Assembly: GCF_001690705.1 (NCBI RefSeq)
Contig: NZ_LZGK01000001.1
Coordinates: 169,103 to 233,102, forward strand
Origin: Gilliamella sp. wkB178
GTDB taxonomy: Bacteria > Pseudomonadota > Gammaproteobacteria > Enterobacterales > Orbaceae
Length of the DNA: 64,000 nucleotides
Reading direction: 5' to 3'
The notes below the pieces were generated by a model. It saw only the letters and a program-made list of their open reading frames with translations. It was not told where the DNA came from and ran no database searches. How positions within the stretch are numbered: position 1 is the stretch's first letter; every line of letters starts with the position of its first letter. This document shows positions 27,378 through 40,124 of this stretch, one piece after another. The position numbers were made by a program, and so were the translations under genes.

Positions 27378-28142
27378 ATGGGAAAGTTAACTGGTAAAAA
27401 AGTATTAATTACAGGTGCTGAGCAAGGTATCGGAAAAGCTACAGCAAAGTCACTTATTGAAGCTGGTTGTGATATTTATATTCATTATTTCAATGGAGAG
27501 GAAGGGCCTAAAGAATTAGTCAGTTTAGCTCAATCTCTTGGTCAAAAAGCCACCTACGGTTATGCTGATTTAACTAATGAAGATGATACCAAGAAATGTG
27601 TAACGGAAGCGGAAAAATTTCTTGGTGGTATAGATATTTTAGTCAACAATGTTGGTGGCATTATAGCAAGAAAGTGGTTAGGTGAGATTGATCAAAAATT
27701 TTGGCAGACAGTGATTGATGTCAATATGACGACGATGTTAAATGTAACTCAGAATGCTTTACCTTATTTAAAAAAGGCGACTAATGGCGCAAGTATTGTT
27801 AATCTAGCTTCTTTAGCCGGACGATCTGGCGGTCATTCAGGCTCCCTAGTTTATTCAATGACTAAAGGTGCAGTTTTAACATGGACACGTTCTTTAGCTG
27901 CTGAGCTTGGTCAATATGGTATTAGAGTAAATGCTGTTGCACCTGGTTTAATTTTAGGAACTCGCTTTCATAATCAACATACAACTAAAGAATCTGCAGA
28001 TGAAACCATAAGAGCAATTCCTTTGGCTAGAGCAGGAACATCAGAAGATGTAGCTCGGGTGATTACCTTTTTAGCATCGGAGTATGATGGTTTTATTTCA
28101 GGTGCAACAATTGATATTAATGGTGGAATTTATAGAATGTAA
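27378..28142 (+). CDS. Short-chain dehydrogenase/reductase
   Basis: A 254-aa classical SDR, NAD(P)-dependent. It has the TGAEQGIG nucleotide motif (residues 12-19), NNVGG (90-94) and the catalytic Ser145, Tyr159 and Lys163 (NLAS, YSMTK). A proline-glycine PGL motif follows, and the C-terminus is GATIDINGG. The start has AGGAG eight bases upstream. It is followed by the mutarotase gene after 50 bp and is divergent from the TRAP operon. It likely oxidises or reduces the imported sugar acid or its product; the exact substrate is unknown. Confidence 0.92.
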   Translation: MGKLTGKKVLITGAEQGIGKATAKSLIEAGCDIYIHYFNGEEGPKELVSLAQSLGQKATYGYADLTNEDDTKKCVTEAEKFLGGIDILVNNVGGIIARKWLGEIDQKFWQTVIDVNMTTMLNVTQNALPYLKKATNGASIVNLASLAGRSGGHSGSLVYSMTKGAVLTWTRSLAAELGQYGIRVNAVAPGLILGTRFHNQHTTKESADETIRAIPLARAGTSEDVARVITFLASEYDGFISGATIDINGGIYRM

Positions 28143-28192
28143 TTAGTTAACTAAGTGCATTAATTAGTTTCAACGTTGCATAAGGAAATAAT

Positions 28193-28609
28193 ATGATTAA
28201 GTCTGAAATCTTACACCCAGAGTTATTGGCTACGTTAGCTAAATGTGGACATAAAACAAATATATTGATCACTGATAGTAATTATTCATTTGTGACAAAT
28301 TCATCACCAAATGCAACAATTATCTATCTTAATTTATCTAAAGATTTAGTTAAAAGTACCACAGTTTTAGATAAAATTCTAAATTATATTAATGTCGAAA
28401 AAGTGACACTAATGGAATATCCCCAAGATTTCGACAATACCATTGAAAGTGAATATAAAGCCTTACTTCCACAATCTGTTGATATTAGCTATGTAGCGCG
28501 TAATGATTTTTATGCTATGGCTAAATCAAATGACACCTTATTAGTAGTTGCAACAGGAGAAAGTCGGCGCTATGCAAATATCATTTTGACTGTTGGGGTG
28601 GTTTCTTAA
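28193..28609 (+). CDS. RbsD/FucU-type sugar mutarotase or pyranase
   Basis: A 138-aa protein of the RbsD/FucU family, which interconverts sugar anomers or pyran/furan forms. Conserved features are ILHPELLATLAKCGH with His20, a later ITDSNY, and the C-terminal TGESRRYANIILTVGVV, whose Tyr and Asn belong to the active site. The usual GHGD motif reads GHKT here, so it is a divergent member with possibly altered specificity. It is the second gene after the SDR; its presence implies the substrate is a reducing sugar or uronate. A terminator follows 35 bp later. Confidence 0.85.
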   Translation: MIKSEILHPELLATLAKCGHKTNILITDSNYSFVTNSSPNATIIYLNLSKDLVKSTTVLDKILNYINVEKVTLMEYPQDFDNTIESEYKALLPQSVDISYVARNDFYAMAKSNDTLLVVATGESRRYANIILTVGVVS

Positions 28610-28643
28610 ACTTATTGTGATTTAATAATTTACCAGAAAATAT

Positions 28644-28667
28644 AAAGGCGCACTATGTGCGCCTTTT
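28644..28667. terminator. Bidirectional rho-independent terminator
   Basis: Stem AAAGGCGCAC (28644-28653) / GTGCGCCTTT (28657-28666) with a 3-nt loop, A-rich 5' flank and T-run 3'. It ends the SDR-mutarotase transcript and can also stop read-through from tuf. Confidence 0.92.
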
Positions 28668-28676
28668 CTGCTGATA

Positions 28677-28696
28677 AAGAGCATCAGTGATGCTCT
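28677..28696 (-). terminator. tuf transcription terminator
   Basis: AGAGCATCA / TGATGCTCT inverted repeat 16 bp past the tuf stop, followed by TTTATC on the minus strand. Confidence 0.7.
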
Positions 28697-28711
28697 AAAT
28701 AGTTAGCTAAA

Positions 28712-29908
<1,197 letters not shown>

Positions 29909-29965
29909 TTATTAACTCACTTCCCTCTTTTCGCTGAGGGAAGTGTTACTTTATTTATATAAAAA

Positions 29966-32068
29966 TTATTTCGCTTTACGAGCTTCAATAATTGCTGTTG
30001 CAATATTTGTTGGTGCTTCATTGTACTTCAAGAACTCCATGGAGTAAGAAGCACGACCTTGAGTTTGTGAACGTAGGTCCGTTGCATAACCAAACATTTC
30101 TGAAAGTGGAACTTGTGCTTTTACTGTTTTACCAGTTGCAGTGTCTTCCATACCTTCAATCATACCGCGACGACGGTTTAAGTCACCAATTACGTCACCC
30201 ATATAATCTTCTGGTGTTTCAACTTCTACTTTCATAATCGGTTCTAAAAGCACAGGTTTAGCTTTCATGAAGCCATCTTTAAATGCCATTGAACCGGCAA
30301 TTTTAAATGCCATTTCTGATGAGTCAACATCATGGTATGAACCATCATAGATAGTGACTTCAACATCAACAATTGGATAACCAGCAAGAACACCATTTTT
30401 CATTTGTTCCTGACAACCTTTATCAACCGCAGGAATGTATTCTTTAGGTACTACACCACCAACGATTTCATTGTTGAATTTGTAACCTTCACCACCAGCT
30501 TCTAATGGTTTGATTCTTAACCATACATGACCATATTGACCACGACCACCAGACTGACGAACAAATTTACCTTCTTGTTCCACTTCATTGCGAATTGTTT
30601 CGCGGTAAGCTACTTGTGGTTTACCAACGTTGGCTTCCACTTTAAATTCACGTTTCATACGGTCAACGATGATTTCTAAGTGTAGTTCACCCATACCAGA
30701 AATAATTGTTTGACCAGATTCTTCATCAGTATGAACACGGAATGAAGGGTCTTCTTGTGCTAGTCGACCTAAAGCAAGACCCATTTTTTCTTGGTCAGCT
30801 TTAGTTTTTGGTTCAACTGCAACTGAAATTACAGGTTCTGGGAATTCCATTCTTTCAAGAATAATTGGAGCATTCTCAGCACATAATGTATCACCTGTGG
30901 TTACGTCTTTAAGACCGATAGCCGCAGCGATGTCACCTGCACGAACTTCTTTAATTTCTTCACGTTTGTTGGCATGCATTTGCACGATACGACCAAAACG
31001 TTCTTTTTTGTCTTTAACAGAGTTAAGAACAGAGTCACCAGAATTAACTACACCCGAATAAACACGGAAGAAAGTTAAGTTACCAACAAATGGGTCAGTA
31101 GCAATTTTAAATGCTAATGATGAGAATGGTTCATCATCACTTGAATGACGCTCAGCTGGTTCACCATCTGGTAATTCACCTTTAATAGCTGGTACATCAG
31201 TAGGTGATGGTAAATATTCAATCACAGCATCAAGCATGAATTGAACACCTTTGTTTTTAAAGGCACTACCACAAGTAACTAAGATGATTTCGTTAGCAAG
31301 TACGCGTTCACGTAATGCTGTTTTGATTTCTTCTTCAGTTAACTCTTCACCACCAAGGTATTTTTCCATTAACTCTTCGCTTGCTTCTGCCGCTGCTTCA
31401 ACTAAGTTGGCACGCCATTCTTCAACTTGCGCAGCCATGTCAGCAGGAACATCTTCATAAGTAAAGGTTACGCCTTGATCAGCGTCACTCCAGTTAATTG
31501 CTTTACGTTTAATTAAATCAACTACACCAGTGAAACCTTCTTCAGCACCGATTGGTAATACTAATGGAACAGGGATAGCAGCTAAACGTGTTTTGATTTG
31601 TTCAACAACACGTAAGAAGTTGGCACCCATACGGTCCATTTTGTTTACGAATGCGATACGTGGAACTTTATATTTGTTTGCTTGACGCCATACTGTTTCA
31701 GATTGAGGTTGTACACCACCAACCGCACAGTAAACCATAACTGCGCCATCAAGAACACGCATAGAACGTTCTACTTCGATAGTAAAGTCAACGTGCCCCG
31801 GGGTGTCAATAATATTGATTCGGTGTGGTTCAAATTGTTGCCCCATACCTGACCAGAAAGCAGTCGTTGCCGCAGAAGTGATAGTAATACCACGTTCTTG
31901 TTCTTGTTCCATCCAGTCCATGGTAGCTGCGCCATCATGAACTTCACCAATTTTGTGACTTACACCAGTATAAAACAAAATACGTTCAGTCGTAGTTGTT
32001 TTACCTGCGTCAATATGAGCACTGATACCGATATTGCGGTAGCGTGCTATAGGAGTTGTACGAGCCAT
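29966..32068 (-). CDS. fusA: Translation elongation factor EF-G
   Basis: EF-G is the ribosomal translocase GTPase. At 700 aa it has G1 [32 protein letters not shown] and [10 protein letters not shown]. Domains II-V run through to [18 protein letters not shown] end ([25 protein letters not shown]). It lies between rpsG (108 bp upstream) and tuf. Confidence 0.99.
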   Translation of the reverse strand: MARTTPIARYRNIGISAHIDAGKTTTTERILFYTGVSHKIGEVHDGAATMDWMEQEQERGITITSAATTAFWSGMGQQFEPHRINIIDTPGHVDFTIEVERSMRVLDGAVMVYCAVGGVQPQSETVWRQANKYKVPRIAFVNKMDRMGANFLRVVEQIKTRLAAIPVPLVLPIGAEEGFTGVVDLIKRKAINWSDADQGVTFTYEDVPADMAAQVEEWRANLVEAAAEASEELMEKYLGGEELTEEEIKTALRERVLANEIILVTCGSAFKNKGVQFMLDAVIEYLPSPTDVPAIKGELPDGEPAERHSSDDEPFSSLAFKIATDPFVGNLTFFRVYSGVVNSGDSVLNSVKDKKERFGRIVQMHANKREEIKEVRAGDIAAAIGLKDVTTGDTLCAENAPIILERMEFPEPVISVAVEPKTKADQEKMGLALGRLAQEDPSFRVHTDEESGQTIISGMGELHLEIIVDRMKREFKVEANVGKPQVAYRETIRNEVEQEGKFVRQSGGRGQYGHVWLRIKPLEAGGEGYKFNNEIVGGVVPKEYIPAVDKGCQEQMKNGVLAGYPIVDVEVTIYDGSYHDVDSSEMAFKIAGSMAFKDGFMKAKPVLLEPIMKVEVETPEDYMGDVIGDLNRRRGMIEGMEDTATGKTVKAQVPLSEMFGYATDLRSQTQGRASYSMEFLKYNEAPTNIATAIIEARKAK

Positions 32069-32176
32069 ATTAATCCTCTATTTAGAATCGTTTGCTTAAT
32101 AAAATATCATTTAGGGCGACTGAAAGCATATAAGGGCGTTCAGTCTTAATTCAAGACACTTATATTCGTGTCAGAA

Positions 32177-32668
<492 letters not shown>

Positions 32669-32748
32669 TTATAAATTTTTCAGGTTTACCCAAAACTCAA
32701 ATGAGTTATATGGAATTATATAGTTTGGCCTTACTTAACGGAGTTCCA

Positions 32749-33258
<510 letters not shown>

Positions 33259-33325
33259 TTACCGTTAGTTGTTTGCTCAAATTATTCAAGATATTTGCGC
33301 AAAAATTTACTGCTATTTGCTGTGG

Positions 33326-33362
33326 ATTTTGATGATATTTCTGGCTGAAATATCATCAAAAT
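33326..33362 (-). terminator. Long perfect inverted repeat after the purine permease gene
   Basis: 16-bp perfect arms (33326-33341 and 33347-33362) around a 5-nt loop. It lies between the permease stop (33437) and the str promoter. It is probably a terminator insulating the str operon, though the T-tract is short and the stem is mostly A-T. Confidence 0.7.
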
Positions 33363-33436
33363 TTAGATTACCATATTTAGGTAGTGATTCTAGGTAATTA
33401 ATCTCAAAAATCTGCTAATTGAGTATAATTACTAGA

Positions 33437-34747
33437 TTAGTGATGATCAATAAAGATAAATTTTAATGCGAACAATAGTGCGAAGACAATCACACATAAA
33501 TTTAATTCTTTAAATTTACCGGTACAAGTTTTTAGCACCACATATGAAATGAAACCAAGAGCAACACCTTCAGTAATAGCAAAGGCAAAAGGCATCATTA
33601 GGGCGGTGATAAATGCGGGAGTGGCATCGGTTAAGTCAGACCAGTTAACGCGAACTAGGCTAGAAACCATTAAGATCCCAACAAAAATCAAGGCGCCGGA
33701 AGTGGCATAACTTGGTACTAAATGGGCTAGTGGTGATAAGAAAGTTACCAATAAAAATAACACCCCAACCACAACGGCAGTTAAGCCAGTACGACCACCA
33801 ACTGAGATTCCAGCGGAACTTTCGATATAGGTTAATACTGAAGAAGTACCAAATAGCCCACCTAATGAAGAACTAAAACTATCGATTAATAATGCTTGAC
33901 GCATTTTAGGGAAGCGCCCCTTTTCATCTGAAATCCCGGCTTTATCTGTTAACGCTAAAATGGTACCGGATGAGTCAAATAAGCTAACAATCATAACGGA
34001 AAAGATCACCCCCATAATACCAATATTAAGTGAACCAGCTAAATCAACATGGCCGACCACGCTAGTTACACTTGGTGGCATGGAAGCAATACCATTGAAA
34101 TGAATATCTGGATCTAACCATAACGCAAATAGCGTTACCACTAAAATTGATATTAATACCGCGGCGTGAAAATTACGTGCTGCTAAAATGATAATAATGA
34201 AAAAGCCAAGTGAGCCAAGTAACACTTTTAACGATAAGATATTACCCATGGTTAACAAGGTAGCAGGTGATGCCACTACAATTCCCATGTTTTGGAACCC
34301 CATAAAGGCAATAAATAAGCCGATACCGGCACTTATACCAACGCGTAAACATTGAGGGATATGCTCAATTAACCAGTGACGAACTTTAAATAATGATAAA
34401 GCAAAAAAGACGAGTGAACCCCAAAAGATTGCGCCCATACCAATTTGCCAAGAATACCCCATAGCACCACAAATACCATAAGCAAAAAATACGTTAAGTC
34501 CCATAGCCGGGGCTAAGGCAATGGGTAAATTTGCAACCAATCCCATTAAAATACTGGCAAAAGCGGTGACCAAACAAGTGAGTACAAATACCGCTGAGGT
34601 ATCCATGCCAGTGGCGGATAAAATAGCTGGATTTACAAAGATGATATACACCATGGTAAGGAAAGTTGTACATCCGGCAATAATTTCAGTACCGACTGTA
34701 GATTTTTTCTGTTGCAATTGAAATATTTTTTCGAATATTGAATTCAT
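33437..34747 (-). CDS. NCS2-family purine permease (AdeP/AzgA-like)
   Basis: A 436-aa membrane protein of the AzgA-like branch of NCS2 nucleobase carriers. Features include TFLTMVYIIFVNPAILSATGMD, APAMGLNVFFAY, the carrier motif in VSLFDSSGTILALTDKAG and SSVLTYIESSAGISVGGRTGLTAVVVG. Closest in pattern to E. coli AdeP/AdeQ (adenine) and GhxP/GhxQ (guanine/hypoxanthine). Substrate choice among purines is not certain. It stands as a single gene between the str operon and ybaL. Confidence 0.9.
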   Translation of the reverse strand: MNSIFEKIFQLQQKKSTVGTEIIAGCTTFLTMVYIIFVNPAILSATGMDTSAVFVLTCLVTAFASILMGLVANLPIALAPAMGLNVFFAYGICGAMGYSWQIGMGAIFWGSLVFFALSLFKVRHWLIEHIPQCLRVGISAGIGLFIAFMGFQNMGIVVASPATLLTMGNILSLKVLLGSLGFFIIIILAARNFHAAVLISILVVTLFALWLDPDIHFNGIASMPPSVTSVVGHVDLAGSLNIGIMGVIFSVMIVSLFDSSGTILALTDKAGISDEKGRFPKMRQALLIDSFSSSLGGLFGTSSVLTYIESSAGISVGGRTGLTAVVVGVLFLLVTFLSPLAHLVPSYATSGALIFVGILMVSSLVRVNWSDLTDATPAFITALMMPFAFAITEGVALGFISYVVLKTCTGKFKELNLCVIVFALLFALKFIFIDHH

Positions 34748-34841
34748 AAGTTCAGGCCCAGTTTAAGTTAATAGTAATCAACGTTCTTATAGTGTACTAA
34801 ATGTGTTTTTACCAAATTTGCGCAGCGGTAAAAAACAGAAA

Positions 34842-34867
34842 AGATGTGGAGTAACAACTTCACATCT
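34842..34867 (-). terminator. ybaL transcription terminator
   Basis: AGATGTGGAGT (34842-34852) / ACTTCACATCT (34857-34867), 11 bp with one G-U pair and an AACA loop. On the minus strand TTTTCTGTTTTTT follows. It is 59 bp past the ybaL stop. Confidence 0.85.
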
Positions 34868-34926
34868 CTAAAATAAATACAATTTTCTCTGCGATATTAT
34901 TGCTAGTTATTTGACTAGGTCAAGCT

Positions 34927-36735
34927 TTATTCTATTGGACTACCATTTCCATTCGGAAAATTGCTGTTAGCGGTAATATCAATTTTAGGCGAATTGTGGC
35001 TGTTTAGTGTTACCGCAGTTGCTGTCGCTAATACGGTTTCTGAGGTAGCCAGATTGTTGTTTGATTTTATAGTTTCACTATTGGCATTGACATTAAGTAA
35101 TTCTAAAATATGTTGAGCGATTTCTTCAGTACCAGTAATAACTTTAGTCGCACCATGTTCTTTAATATATGCAATTTCATCATCATAAAAAGCCCAAACA
35201 TAGATCGCTAATTCAGGGTGTACTTCTTTGGCTCGTTGTGTTATTTCCCCAGATTTATAGCCATTAGGTGAAGTAATAATTAACCATTTTGCCGTTTTTA
35301 AATTAGCCAGTTCTAATATTTCTAATTTTGTCGCTTTACCAAATACTGCTGTCAAGCCTTGGTGACGGATCTGTTCAATTAAAGTTAATGAATTATCAAT
35401 CACGGTAAATGGTATGCCTTGGTGACTTAGTTTTTGAGCAACAATGCGACCTAATTGATTGTAGCCAATTAAGATGGCATGATTTTCCTGATAGGGAATG
35501 TTGTTGTTAATTTCAGCTATTGGGTCAATAATTTTATCGACAACATTTTCAGTGCGAGATAGGTAATGTTCAAGAATATTGAACACAAAAGGATTTAGTA
35601 CAATCGAAATGATAGAACCAGCTAAAATCAAACTATGTGCCTCTTCTGGAAATATCTTTAAACTAATTCCTAGTGCGGCTAGTATATAAGCAAACTCTCC
35701 AATTTGAGCTAAACTTGCTGAAATGGTTAAAGCCGTACGTCTAGAACGCCCAAATAATCTCACAATAAAATAAGCTGCTAATGATTTGCCCAATACAATA
35801 ATCACCACGGTAGTTACTACTGCAATTGGGTGAATGAGTAAAATTTGGGGTTTAAATAACATGCCGACAGACACAAAGAACAGTACTGCAAAGGCATCTT
35901 TTAGGGGAAGGATATTTTTAGCGGCGCGGTGGCTGAGATTAGATTCGGTTAACACCATGCCGGCAAAGAAAGCACCTAATGCAAATGAAGCTCCAAATAG
36001 TTGGACTGCCACTAATGCAATACCTAAGGCAATGCCTAATACTGATAGGGTAAATAATTCCTCTGAACCTGTACAAGCACTTTTAGTTAGGAGCCAAGGA
36101 ATAACCCGCCGGCCGATTAAAATCATAATAGCGATAAATAAGATCACCAAGCCGATAGTTTTGGATATTTGTTTTAAAATATCTAGGTAACTATAGTGTT
36201 CACTCTCACTATACATAGTGGCAATCGCTGGTAATAATACTAAAGTTAACACCATTACTAAGTCTTCAACAATTAACCAACCAATAGCAATGCGTCCACG
36301 TTGGCTTTCGATTAAATTACGTTCTTCTAACGCTCGGAGTAATACCACTGTACTAGCGGTAGACAAGCAAAGACCAAATACCAGTCCGGTAAGTAAGGAC
36401 CTACCCATCATGTAAGATAGACCTAAGCCCAGCAGAGTGGCTACGGCAATTTGTACGATAGCTCCGGGGATAGCAATATTTTTGACTGCCATTAGATCTT
36501 TTAATGAAAAATGTAAGCCGACCCCAAACATTAATAAAATAATACCGATTTCGGCAAGTTCTTGTACAATCGCGGTATCAGCAGTAATACCTGGTGTAGC
36601 TGGACCAAAAATAATTCCGGCGATAAGATAACCAACTAAAGGGGAAATTCGTAGGCGGTTGGCTAATAAGCCAAGTATTGCGGCTAGAACAATACCACCA
36701 ATAATGGCGATGAGTAATGGACTAATATCATGCAT
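34927..36735 (-). CDS. ybaL: Cation/proton antiporter YbaL (CPA2 family, KefB-like)
   Basis: A 602-aa CPA2 antiporter. The first ~390 residues are a multi-span Na+/H+ exchanger domain, very close to E. coli YbaL (NRLRISPLVGYLIAGIIFGPATPGITADTA, GVGLHFSLKDLMAVKNIAIPGAI, LIVEDLVMVLTLVLLPAIA). A cytoplasmic TrkA-N domain follows (NHAILIGYNQLGRIVAQKLSHQGIPFTVID). The C-terminal ~45 residues are a Ser/Asn/Thr-rich tail longer than in E. coli (558 aa). The physiological ion is not established. It is a single gene with its own terminator. Confidence 0.94.
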   Translation of the reverse strand: MHDISPLLIAIIGGIVLAAILGLLANRLRISPLVGYLIAGIIFGPATPGITADTAIVQELAEIGIILLMFGVGLHFSLKDLMAVKNIAIPGAIVQIAVATLLGLGLSYMMGRSLLTGLVFGLCLSTASTVVLLRALEERNLIESQRGRIAIGWLIVEDLVMVLTLVLLPAIATMYSESEHYSYLDILKQISKTIGLVILFIAIMILIGRRVIPWLLTKSACTGSEELFTLSVLGIALGIALVAVQLFGASFALGAFFAGMVLTESNLSHRAAKNILPLKDAFAVLFFVSVGMLFKPQILLIHPIAVVTTVVIIVLGKSLAAYFIVRLFGRSRRTALTISASLAQIGEFAYILAALGISLKIFPEEAHSLILAGSIISIVLNPFVFNILEHYLSRTENVVDKIIDPIAEINNNIPYQENHAILIGYNQLGRIVAQKLSHQGIPFTVIDNSLTLIEQIRHQGLTAVFGKATKLEILELANLKTAKWLIITSPNGYKSGEITQRAKEVHPELAIYVWAFYDDEIAYIKEHGATKVITGTEEIAQHILELLNVNANSETIKSNNNLATSETVLATATAVTLNSHNSPKIDITANSNFPNGNGSPIE

Positions 36736-36907
36736 GCATACCTCCTTACTGTGTAATTACGAACATTTAGAGATAAATATGAATAGGGCGGGAGTGATTA
36801 TATTAACATAACTTGATGATTTTATGAAGGTAACTAGAGTTTTGATTGCTGAAATAGGGGAAATATAAGAATCATGCCGGATAACAGAAAAATTATTAAA
36901 TTTTATT

Positions 36908-36936
36908 AGTTTAGCCTACAAGCCGTAGGCTAAACT
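36908..36936 (-). terminator. Terminator of the yoaE-like gene
   Basis: Perfect 12-bp stem AGTTTAGCCTAC (36908-36919) / GTAGGCTAAACT (36925-36936), 5-nt loop, followed on minus by an A/T-rich stretch. It starts 8 bp after the stop codon. Confidence 0.85.
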
Positions 36937-36944
36937 AAGCCATA

Positions 36945-38522
36945 TTATTCAGATGACGGTAAATCCAGTTTATTTAAAGTGATTTTTACTTTAACAATAC
37001 GGTGACTTTCAGTTTCCAGAACTTCAAATAGATAATCACCAATTTGAACCGTTTCGCCGACTTCAAGCAAATGCTGAGCTTTTTCCATCAACAGGCCGGC
37101 AAGGGTATGATATTCGCGCTTGTCATCAATATCAATTGGAACAAAACGCACTAATTCTTCTACCGGAATATAACCATTGGCAATCCAACTATTATCATTT
37201 AGACATTGGATATCATGTTTAGCGTCAATATCTTCTTCTTCAGTTGGAAAATCGCCAGCAATGGTTTCAATTACGTCGGTAACCGAAACCACACCTTGCA
37301 TTGAACCAAATTCATCAACCACAAAAGCAAAATGGGTTTTGGCTTTTTTAAATTGTTCTAATGCCACCAATAATGAGACAGTTTCTGGAAAGATCAATGG
37401 TTGTTTGATAAGTGAATTAATATCAAATGGTTGCTTATTTTGTAATACATCTTTCAATAAATCATTAACTTGAATAATACCTAAAGGTTCATCCATGGCC
37501 GCATTGTCAGTAACGACTAAACGTGAATGCGGGTTATCAAAAATCTCTTTTAAAATAACTTCACGATCATCATTGATATTTACCATATCAACATCCAGTC
37601 TGGCGGTCATAATACTGCTCACCGAACGTTGAGCCAGCCCAAGCACGCGTTCAACCATACTCAGTTCTTGATGATTGAAAACTGATACTTTTTTAGTAGA
37701 ATCTGAGACTAAATCGATAGTATGGCTGTCGGGATCTTCTTCGGCGTCGCCTTTTAACAAATGTAAAATAGCTTCAGCGGTGCGTTCACGTAAGGGTTTT
37801 TTACTTAAGAACTTACGGCGATTGAATATGGCTAATTGATTGAAAAATTCAATCATGATAGAGAAGCCGATAGCGGCGTATAAGTAACTTTTTGGAATAA
37901 CAAACCCAAATCCTTCAGCGACTAAACTAAAGCCGATCATTAGCAAGAAGCTTAGACAGAGAATTACTATCGTGGGGTGGGAATTAACAAAGTAAGCCAG
38001 TGGCTTACTGGCAACCATCATAATGCCTATAGCAATGCAAACTGCAATAATCATTACCGGAATATGTTCCACCATACCTACAGCGGTGATCACCGAGTCA
38101 AGCGAGAAAATTGCATCTAATACCACAATTTGCGCGACAACAGTCCAAAAGTGTGAGGTCTTTTTCGGTTTACCATCTTCATGTGATGCACCTTCAAGGC
38201 GTTCATTAAGTTCCATGGTTGCTTTAAATAGCAAAAATATACCACCAATCAACATAATCAGTTGGCGCGCGTTGAAACTAATATCAAATGCAGAGAATAG
38301 TGGGGTGGTGAGTGTGACTAACCATCCGGTAAACATTAATAAAATTATTCGGGTAACTAACGCAAAAGCAAGTCCGGTAATTCGAGCTCTATCACGTAGC
38401 TGCGAAGGAAGTTTCTCGGCAAGAATGGCAATGAAAACGATATTATCAATACCAAGGACGATTTCAAGTACAATTAGCGTGGATAAACCAATCCAAATTG
38501 TAGGATCCATGATCCATTCCAT
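36945..38522 (-). CDS. TerC-domain membrane protein with CBS pair and CorC domain (YoaE/YegH-like)
   Basis: A 525-aa protein. The N-terminal ~240 residues form a TerC membrane domain ([54 protein letters not shown]). Two CBS motifs follow ([71 protein letters not shown]). A CorC/HlyC C-terminal domain closes it. The layout matches E. coli YoaE and YegH; TerC proteins are linked to metal export, particularly Mn2+, but this subfamily is uncharacterised. Starts at 38522 or, four codons later, 38510 are possible. Confidence 0.9.
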   Translation of the reverse strand: MEWIMDPTIWIGLSTLIVLEIVLGIDNIVFIAILAEKLPSQLRDRARITGLAFALVTRIILLMFTGWLVTLTTPLFSAFDISFNARQLIMLIGGIFLLFKATMELNERLEGASHEDGKPKKTSHFWTVVAQIVVLDAIFSLDSVITAVGMVEHIPVMIIAVCIAIGIMMVASKPLAYFVNSHPTIVILCLSFLLMIGFSLVAEGFGFVIPKSYLYAAIGFSIMIEFFNQLAIFNRRKFLSKKPLRERTAEAILHLLKGDAEEDPDSHTIDLVSDSTKKVSVFNHQELSMVERVLGLAQRSVSSIMTARLDVDMVNINDDREVILKEIFDNPHSRLVVTDNAAMDEPLGIIQVNDLLKDVLQNKQPFDINSLIKQPLIFPETVSLLVALEQFKKAKTHFAFVVDEFGSMQGVVSVTDVIETIAGDFPTEEEDIDAKHDIQCLNDNSWIANGYIPVEELVRFVPIDIDDKREYHTLAGLLMEKAQHLLEVGETVQIGDYLFEVLETESHRIVKVKITLNKLDLPSSE

Positions 38523-38620
38523 ATGTCAGGTGATTACCTCTAAAGAAACAGCACATGCTGCCCAGTAATTCTGTCTGTAATTGTTTAAATAATCAATAGA
38601 ATATTGATAATATTTGTTAG

Positions 38621-38667
38621 TTTTGTAAAGATGTTTCCTGAGAACCCTACGTTTCAGTATAAAATTA
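38621..38667 (+). repeat. 47-bp interspersed repeat, copy B
   Basis: Differs from copy C (50802-50848) at two positions by eye, and from copy A at a few more in the central GTATAC/CCCTAC block and the tail. It abuts the 3' end of trkH: its last three bases are the trkH stop codon. It points opposite to trkH. Confidence 0.85.
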
Positions 38668-40113
38668 ACTTCGCCAAAAGGTTGGTGTGAATAAAACCAA
38701 TAGGGTAAATATTTCTAGTCGTCCAAATAGCATATCAACCACCATTACCCATTTAACTGCATCGGTTACATTAGCAAAGTTGTCGCTGACACTACCTAAG
38801 CCCACACCCAAATTATTTAGTGATGATGCCACAATATAAAAAGAGTCAGTGGCATCAACGCCGGAAGTCATAATGATAAACAGGCTGATTAAGAAAACCA
38901 GTACATAGGCGGAAAAAAATCCCCAAACTGCTTCGATAATTCTTTCCGGTACTACGCGGTGATTTAATTTGAGCGTGTAAATAGCATTAGGGTGAATCAG
39001 GCGTTTTAATTCTCGGGAACCTTGCATGAAAAGCAGAAGTACTCGCACCACTTTCAATCCGCCGCCAGTTGAACCCGCACAACCACCAATAAATGAGGCA
39101 CACAGTAAAAAAATTGGTAATGACGATGGCCAGGTGTTTATATCATCTACTGTGAACCCAACCGTTGCTGCGATTGACACCACTTGCAATATAATTTTGT
39201 CGATACTTAATTGGCGTTGTGGTTGATAGCAATAAATCACGAAACCACAAATACCAATTAGAATTAATAAAATAAATATAAAGGTTCTAAACTCTTGATC
39301 TCGCCAGTAAACCTTAAGTGAAAAACCATTTAATGCAGCAAAATGTAAGGCAAAATTACAACCAGATAAAATCAAAAATAACGTCACAATATAATTAATA
39401 GTGGCACTATTAAAATAAGCTAAATTATTATCATGCGTAGAAAAGCCACCCATAGAGATAGTAGAAAAACTATGTGAGATAGCATCGAAAACATCCATAC
39501 CAGCAAACCATAAACAAATGGCACATAGAGTGGTAAGCAATATATAAATCGACCACAGTGTTTTAGCGGTTTCGGCAATACGTGGGCGCATTTTGCTATC
39601 TTTTTGCGGACCAGGAATTTCAGCACGATAAAGTTGCATTCCCCCTACACCCAACAATGGTAAAATGGCTACAGCTAAAACGATAATACCCATACCACCC
39701 AGCCATTGTAGTAGTTGCCGATAAAATAATAGTGCTTTAGGCAAATGTTCTAAATTAACGATGGTCGTGGCACCGGTAGTGGTTAAACTGGAAAACGATT
39801 CAAAAAAGGCGGTAGTTAAATTAAGGTTAATGTGATGATCAAAGATAAATGGAAAGGCGCCAATAGTACCAATTACCACCCAAAATAGTACCACAATAAA
39901 AAAACCTTCACGAGTGTTGAGTTCATGATGTTGATGGCGATTTGGTAACCATAATAAGCAGCCGAGAATTAGAGCCGCAATAAAAGATCGCACAAAAATG
40001 GCTCCGGCACCATCGCGGTATATTAGGGCCACCAGTGCCGGGATTAGCATAAATACCGACAGTAAGGTAATTAATAAACCAACTATTCTGATAATTGAGC
40101 GCCAATGCATCAT
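38665..40113 (-). CDS. trkH: Trk potassium uptake protein TrkH
   Basis: The membrane subunit of the Trk K+ system, working with TrkA (not in this window). It has 482 aa with the P-loop filter segments expected of TrkH: SSLTTTGATTIVNLEHLP, FSTISMGGFSTHDNN, AATVGFTVDDINTWPS and ASSLNNLGVGLGSVS. It also has FIGGCAGSTGGGLKVVR. It is 11 bp downstream of djlA, so it appears to be the last gene of a parE-parC-djlA-trkH run. Confidence 0.96.
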   Translation of the reverse strand: MMHWRSIIRIVGLLITLLSVFMLIPALVALIYRDGAGAIFVRSFIAALILGCLLWLPNRHQHHELNTREGFFIVVLFWVVIGTIGAFPFIFDHHINLNLTTAFFESFSSLTTTGATTIVNLEHLPKALLFYRQLLQWLGGMGIIVLAVAILPLLGVGGMQLYRAEIPGPQKDSKMRPRIAETAKTLWSIYILLTTLCAICLWFAGMDVFDAISHSFSTISMGGFSTHDNNLAYFNSATINYIVTLFLILSGCNFALHFAALNGFSLKVYWRDQEFRTFIFILLILIGICGFVIYCYQPQRQLSIDKIILQVVSIAATVGFTVDDINTWPSSLPIFLLCASFIGGCAGSTGGGLKVVRVLLLFMQGSRELKRLIHPNAIYTLKLNHRVVPERIIEAVWGFFSAYVLVFLISLFIIMTSGVDATDSFYIVASSLNNLGVGLGSVSDNFANVTDAVKWVMVVDMLFGRLEIFTLLVLFTPTFWRS

Positions 40114-40124
40114 CGTTGTAATCT

